From the NCBI GenBank assembly GCA_017419895.1, contig JAFOKI010000008.1:1-9066 (forward strand): a stretch of DNA of 9,066 nucleotides. Direction: 5' to 3'. Position numbers and translations under genes: made by a program. Position 1 is the stretch's first letter, and every line of letters starts with the position of its first letter. Below the pieces are notes generated by a model. That model was given only the letters and a program-made list of their open reading frames with translations. It was not told where the DNA came from and made no database searches. This DNA is from Eubacterium sp. (GTDB lineage Bacteria; Bacillota; Clostridia; Peptostreptococcales; Anaerovoracaceae). Shown here piece after piece: positions 5,832 through 9,066 of this stretch.

Positions 5832-7019
5832 ATGAAAATGAAAAAAATGTTTGCTATTCTTCTGACATGCCTGCTGGTATTCTCACTCGCAGCATGCGGC
5901 GGCGGCAGCAAGAAAGAAGAAGCTCCGGCTTCTTCAGCAGCTTCTTCCGCAGCGGCTTCTTCAGCAGCTGCAAGCTCGGCTGAAGAACCCGCTTCCGCAC
6001 CGGCTAGCTCGGCTGCTGCAGGATCCGATCTGGATCAGCAGGTACATGACTATGTATCCGGCGTTAACATCACAAGCACAGATGATGTTACATGGAAACT
6101 GGCTCACGTTTGTACAGAAGATACAGCTGCTCACTGGGGCGCTCTGATCTTCAAAGAGGTTATCGAGAGAGAGACCGGCGGACACTTCAAAGTTGAAATC
6201 TATCCGAACTCCCAGCTTGGTAACAACCCGGAGATCGTAGAAGGTATGCTCGCTGGAACAATCGAAGCTGCTATCCCGAACGGAACAACATTCGGCGGAT
6301 ATTCTCCGAAGATGCAGGCTATCGAGCTCCCGTTCCTTATCAACGACATCAGCAACTTTGATGACGCTGAAAAGGTTTACATCACATCCGGAGCTATCGA
6401 TCCGATCATCGAAGACATGAGAAACGCTGGTTTCGAATGGATCGCTTCCTACTTCCAGGGAATGAGACACCTGACAACAGCTAAGACAGAAGTTCACAAG
6501 ACTGACGACCTCAAGGGACTCAAGATTCGTGTTCAGGCTTCTGACATCCAGCTCGCTACATGGAACGCACTCGGCGCAAACGCTGTACCGATGGCATTCT
6601 CCGAAGTATTCACAGCTCTCCAGCAGGGTGCTCTTGACGGACAGGAAAACCCGTACAACAACATCTATACACAGGGCTTCTATGAGGTTCAGGGCTACAT
6701 CATGGAGTCCGGCCACCTCTTCGATATCATCCCGCTCGTAACAAGCGTTACCGCTTTCAATGCGCTGCCGGCTGATTATCAGGAACTCGTAAAGAAGGTT
6801 GGTACAGACCTCTGCATGCTCCAGTGGCAGAAAGCTAATGAGTATGACGAAATGTACAAGCAGATGATTCTTGACAAGTCTGCTGGTAAGTGCCAGGTCA
6901 TCGAAATGACAACAGAAGAACGTGCTGCTATGAAGGACGCTTGCGCTTCTGTTTATGACACAGTTAGAAAGAACGTCGGAGACGACCTCGTTGATGGAAT
7001 GATCAACGCTCAGAACTAA
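5832..7019 (+). CDS. dctP: TRAP transporter substrate-binding lipoprotein DctP
   Basis: This is the extracytoplasmic solute receptor of a TRAP transporter, here lipid-anchored as expected for a Gram-positive cell. The 395-aa protein starts with a short basic n-region, a hydrophobic core (residues 7-19) and the lipobox LAAC, so Cys22 is the lipidated residue. A low-complexity Ala/Ser/Glu/Pro linker spans about 29-66. The DctP fold follows from about 86: YPNSQLG at 124-130, GMRHLTT at 210-216, then LKGLKIRVQ (227-235) with Arg233, which in the family salt-bridges the ligand carboxylate, and GALDGQENP at 266-274. The extra length over typical DctP (about 330) is the linker. AGGAGG (5817-5822) sits 9 nt before ATG 5832, which favours this start over the in-frame ATG at 5838. 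Likely partner is DctM at 1-1056. The ligand is probably a carboxylate; its identity is unknown. Confidence 0.95.
   Translation: MKMKKMFAILLTCLLVFSLAACGGGSKKEEAPASSAASSAAASSAAASSAEEPASAPASSAAAGSDLDQQVHDYVSGVNITSTDDVTWKLAHVCTEDTAAHWGALIFKEVIERETGGHFKVEIYPNSQLGNNPEIVEGMLAGTIEAAIPNGTTFGGYSPKMQAIELPFLINDISNFDDAEKVYITSGAIDPIIEDMRNAGFEWIASYFQGMRHLTTAKTEVHKTDDLKGLKIRVQASDIQLATWNALGANAVPMAFSEVFTALQQGALDGQENPYNNIYTQGFYEVQGYIMESGHLFDIIPLVTSVTAFNALPADYQELVKKVGTDLCMLQWQKANEYDEMYKQMILDKSAGKCQVIEMTTEERAAMKDACASVYDTVRKNVGDDLVDGMINAQN
5927..5969 (+). repeat. Direct repeat encoding the Ala/Ser linker of DctP
   Basis: GGCTTCTTCAGCAGCT occurs perfectly at 5927-5942 and again at 5954-5969, a 27-nt (nine-codon) period, with a degenerate copy between. 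It encodes the alanine-serine tether between the lipid anchor and the binding domain. Such in-frame repeats can change length by slippage without breaking the gene. Confidence 0.75.
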
Positions 7020-7070
7020 TTGTGGCTAAAAGAATCCATTAAATGTTGATTGGTTATAAACTAATCTAAA

Positions 7071-7150
7071 CACAGACACAGTTATTATTCAGTAGACTAA
7101 CAAAACAAACGAAACGGCCCCGCGCACACGGGGCCGTTTTTGTGTCTGTG
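7071..7150. repeat. 10-bp perfect inverted repeat bracketing the terminator
   Basis: CACAGACACA (7071-7080) is the exact reverse complement of TGTGTCTGTG (7141-7150). The arms are 60 nt apart and enclose the terminator hairpin; the right arm begins at the last T of the T-run. The function is unknown. Confidence 0.6.
7112..7141 (+). terminator. Rho-independent terminator after dctP
   Basis: AAACGGCCCCG (7112-7122) and CGGGGCCGTTT (7129-7139) form a perfect 11-bp stem with a 6-nt loop, and the T-run spans 7137-7141. It ends the transporter/oxidoreductase unit, 92 nt after the dctP stop, and separates it from the AAA+ ATPase gene. Confidence 0.95.
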
Positions 7151-7175
7151 CCGGAGGGCTTTGTCATGTTATAAT
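7147..7175 (+). promoter_or_regulatory. Extended -10 promoter for the MoxR-VWA operon
   Basis: TGT followed by a perfect TATAAT (7170-7175) makes an extended -10 element at 7167-7175. The position for a -35 box with a 17-nt spacer (7147-7152, TGTGCC) is a poor match, as is tolerated with an extended -10. Initiation near 7182 would leave a leader of about 20 nt containing GGAGGA at 7193-7198. The right arm of the 7071-7150 inverted repeat overlaps the -35 position. Confidence 0.6.
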
Positions 7176-7202
7176 GGTATTACTTTGTAGACGGAGGATA
7201 CC

Positions 7203-8039
7203 ATGAACGAGAATATCAATGTATTCAAAGGCGCCAGCGACTATATAGCTGATGATGATCTGCTTCTTACCGCGAATATCGCGATAGCGATGAACAAACC
7301 GCTGCTCGTGAAGGGAGAACCGGGGACCGGTAAAACAGCCCTTGCTGAAGCTATCGCCGGGGCTTTGGGCAAAAAACTAATTGTCTGGAGCATCAAGTCG
7401 ACGACACAGGCTCAGGACGGGCTTTATGAGTATGACGTCGTGAGGCGGCTTTACGACAGCCAGCTCGGAAACGAAGGAGTCGAGGACATCAAGCGGTATA
7501 TCAAGCTCGGCAAGATAGGGGAGGCGTTCACTTCAGATGAGCAGTGCGTCCTTTTGATCGACGAGATAGATAAGGCGGACCTGGAATTCCCTAACGACCT
7601 ATTGTGGGAGCTTGACCGAATGGAATTCTATATACCGGAAACCGATGAGACGATCAGGGCGAAACATGTTCCTATCGTCGTCATAACGTCAAACGCGGAG
7701 AAAGAGCTTCCGGACGCGTTCCTGCGCCGCTGCGCGTTCCACTATATCGCATTCCCTGACAAAGAACTCATGAGAAAGATTGTGCTTTCTCATTACCCCA
7801 ACATTGAAGATGAACTGATGGATCAGGTGCTGGACGCGTTCTTCTTTGTCAGACAGAAAGACGAACTCAAGAAAAAACCCAGCACAAGCGAACTCCTGGA
7901 CTGGATAAAAGCATTGACTTTGTCAGGGCTTCCGACGAACCGGCTCAGGCAGGACATGCCGCTCGCCGGATTCCTAGTCAAAAAGGATGAAGACCTCGAG
8001 ATCGTCAAGAAGGGTTACGGAATAAGGGGACTCTTCTGA
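7203..8039 (+). CDS. MoxR-family AAA+ ATPase (CoxD-like)
   Basis: This is a MoxR-type AAA+ ATPase, a cytosolic chaperone class that remodels or matures protein complexes together with a VWA-domain partner. The 278-aa protein has Walker A GEPGTGKT at 38-45, Walker B LLIDEIDKAD at 117-126, sensor 1 ITSN at 161-164, and LPDAFLRRC at 169-177 with the arginine-finger candidates R175/R176. Residues from about 187 on form the small helical lid. All catalytic residues look intact. GGAGGA at 7193-7198 precedes the ATG. It overlaps the downstream VWA gene through TGATG, the usual paired arrangement; the best studied relative is CoxD, needed for maturing the active-site metal cluster of aerobic CO dehydrogenase. 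What this pair acts on here is not known, and no target gene is evident in the same transcript within the window. Confidence 0.92.
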   Translation: MNENINVFKGASDYIADDDLLLTANIAIAMNKPLLVKGEPGTGKTALAEAIAGALGKKLIVWSIKSTTQAQDGLYEYDVVRRLYDSQLGNEGVEDIKRYIKLGKIGEAFTSDEQCVLLIDEIDKADLEFPNDLLWELDRMEFYIPETDETIRAKHVPIVVITSNAEKELPDAFLRRCAFHYIAFPDKELMRKIVLSHYPNIEDELMDQVLDAFFFVRQKDELKKKPSTSELLDWIKALTLSGLPTNRLRQDMPLAGFLVKKDEDLEIVKKGYGIRGLF

Positions 8040-9066
8040 TGTTTCTTGATTTTCTGCTGTTCCTGAGACATGGCGGCATGAAAGTGTCGCTCAATGAATG
8101 GCTCTCGCTTATAGAGGGTATGCGTATGGGGCTCCACGGTCAGAGCATCAGGGGTTTTTTCGTGCTTTGCAGGACACTCCTGGTAAAGAGCGAAACGATG
8201 CTCGACAGGTTCGAAGAACTGTTCTACAGATTCTTTAAAGATGTGACATCGGATGAACTTCGCCGTGAAATGGAGGCTCTTCTTCATCATCCCGATCTTG
8301 CGCAGACGGTTTTCTCGGAGTATATGGAGCGCGCGGGAATCGATTCTGAGGCTGTAAATCGCGCCTTAGAGACACGTTTTTCCGAAAGTGGTGAATCTGT
8401 ACGTGCATACGGCGCGGGTGAGGGAGAAGGCTTCGGTGACGGTGGAAGGGGCCCGGGAGTAAGCGCGGGTGACGCAGGATCAGCTCCGGGATCAGGCGGA
8501 CGTTCCTCTGTGCACGACCCGGGAGACCGGAAGTTCCGTGACTGGAGGACTGACTGCACGATAGATTCGAGGCAGTTCCAGATGGCGTTCAGGCTTCTCA
8601 GGGAGCTTTCCAGAAAACTCAATACGACAGAGAAAGAGCTCGACATAAAAGGCACCATCAAAAGCACGTGCGCGAGAGGCGGTATACTCGATATCAGAAT
8701 GCGACCGCCGAGGAGAAACAAGCTCAAGCTTATGGTGCTGATCGATTCGGGTGGATCGATGACCCCGTACGAGCAGCTCTGCAGCCTGCTTTTCCAGTCC
8801 CTGAACAAAGCAAACACTTTCACTGACCTCAAGATCTACTATTTCCACAATTATCTCGAAGATCAGGTTTACAAAGACCCGTCGATCGATTCGGAGGATA
8901 CGGTAAAGACAGAGTGGATACTGCTGAATATTCCGGGTGAATACAAAGTCATATTCGTGGGAGATGCCGAAATGGCTATGCACGAGCTTGTGAACTATTC
9001 GTCGTGGAGCTCGAAAAACAGCGCGCCTGACGGGATCACATGGTTCAGGATGTTCAAAGAGCAGTA
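8039..9066 (+). CDS. CoxE-like von Willebrand factor A domain protein (3'-truncated by window edge)
   Basis: This is a VWA-domain protein of the CoxE-like family (COG3825 type), partner of the preceding MoxR ATPase. The start ATG 8039-8041 overlaps the upstream stop (TGATG), with AAGGGG at 8024-8029. 342 residues are visible and the frame is open at the window end; by family length (about 390) perhaps 50 residues are missing. Residues 1-115 are the helical N-terminal region typical of the family (MFLDFLLFLR, then VSLNEW). Residues about 124-158 are a Gly-rich, low-complexity linker. The VWA domain starts near 229 with the metal-site motif DSGGSM at 236-241. YYFHN at 267-271 and YKVIFVGDAEM at 302-312 are CoxE-family hallmarks. 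The first Ser of the canonical DxSxS is Gly, which I recall as common in this family. It probably recruits or presents client proteins to the ATPase; the client is unknown. Confidence 0.9.
   Translation, partial: MFLDFLLFLRHGGMKVSLNEWLSLIEGMRMGLHGQSIRGFFVLCRTLLVKSETMLDRFEELFYRFFKDVTSDELRREMEALLHHPDLAQTVFSEYMERAGIDSEAVNRALETRFSESGESVRAYGAGEGEGFGDGGRGPGVSAGDAGSAPGSGGRSSVHDPGDRKFRDWRTDCTIDSRQFQMAFRLLRELSRKLNTTEKELDIKGTIKSTCARGGILDIRMRPPRRNKLKLMVLIDSGGSMTPYEQLCSLLFQSLNKANTFTDLKIYYFHNYLEDQVYKDPSIDSEDTVKTEWILLNIPGEYKVIFVGDAEMAMHELVNYSSWSSKNSAPDGITWFRMFKEQ

Noticed and set aside
7048..7066. Small hairpin GATTGGT/ACTAATC just after dctP
   Set aside because: The stem is only 7 bp, AT-rich and contains a wobble, with no T-run; the strong terminator is 46 nt further on.
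8287..8983. Minus-strand open frames of 181 and 163 codons in the last kilobase
   Set aside because: The + strand here encodes a clear CoxE-like protein that runs off the window; the minus frames are low-complexity shadows of its Gly-rich linker and VWA domain.

Overview
The window looks like chromosomal DNA of a strictly anaerobic, moderate-GC member of the Bacillota (Clostridia-like). The signs are strong AGGAGG-type ribosome binding sites before nearly every gene, a ferredoxin-dependent 2-oxoacid oxidoreductase, an oxygen-sensitive type of Fe-S flavoprotein, and a lipoprotein with the Ala/Ser-rich linker common in gut Clostridia. Every confident gene is on the + strand. The organism assignment is inference from these features only.

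Region 1 (1-7019) reads as one metabolic cluster. It opens with the C-terminal four-fifths of a TRAP transporter large membrane subunit (DctM). Next is a four-subunit 2-oxoacid:ferredoxin oxidoreductase in the order gamma-delta-alpha-beta, with gaps of 1-4 nt. After a 128-nt gap holding a long hairpin comes a 480-aa flavoprotein of the 4-hydroxybutyryl-CoA dehydratase (AbfD)/HpaB superfamily. Last is a TRAP substrate-binding lipoprotein (DctP), probably with its own extra promoter, ended by a textbook intrinsic terminator. The likely logic is that DctP and the membrane subunits import an organic acid, the oxidoreductase converts a 2-oxoacid to an acyl-CoA with reduced ferredoxin, and the flavoprotein works on the same carbon skeleton or a CoA ester of it. 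The substrate cannot be read from the sequence.

Region 2 (7142-9066) is a separate transcription unit with an extended -10 promoter. It carries a MoxR-type AAA+ ATPase overlapping, by TGATG, a CoxE-like von Willebrand factor A protein that runs off the window end. Such pairs act as chaperone or metallo-enzyme maturation machines where studied.

The most interesting object is the AbfD-like protein. Aligned by eye to the Clostridium aminobutyricum enzyme, it keeps three cluster cysteines, but the iron-ligating His and all five other active-site residues compared are replaced. It is therefore probably not a 4-hydroxybutyryl-CoA dehydratase and may catalyse something undescribed. Three structured non-coding segments (1119-1169, 4210-4270, 7071-7150) also deserve a look. 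I saw no mobile element, CRISPR array, tRNA or rRNA.
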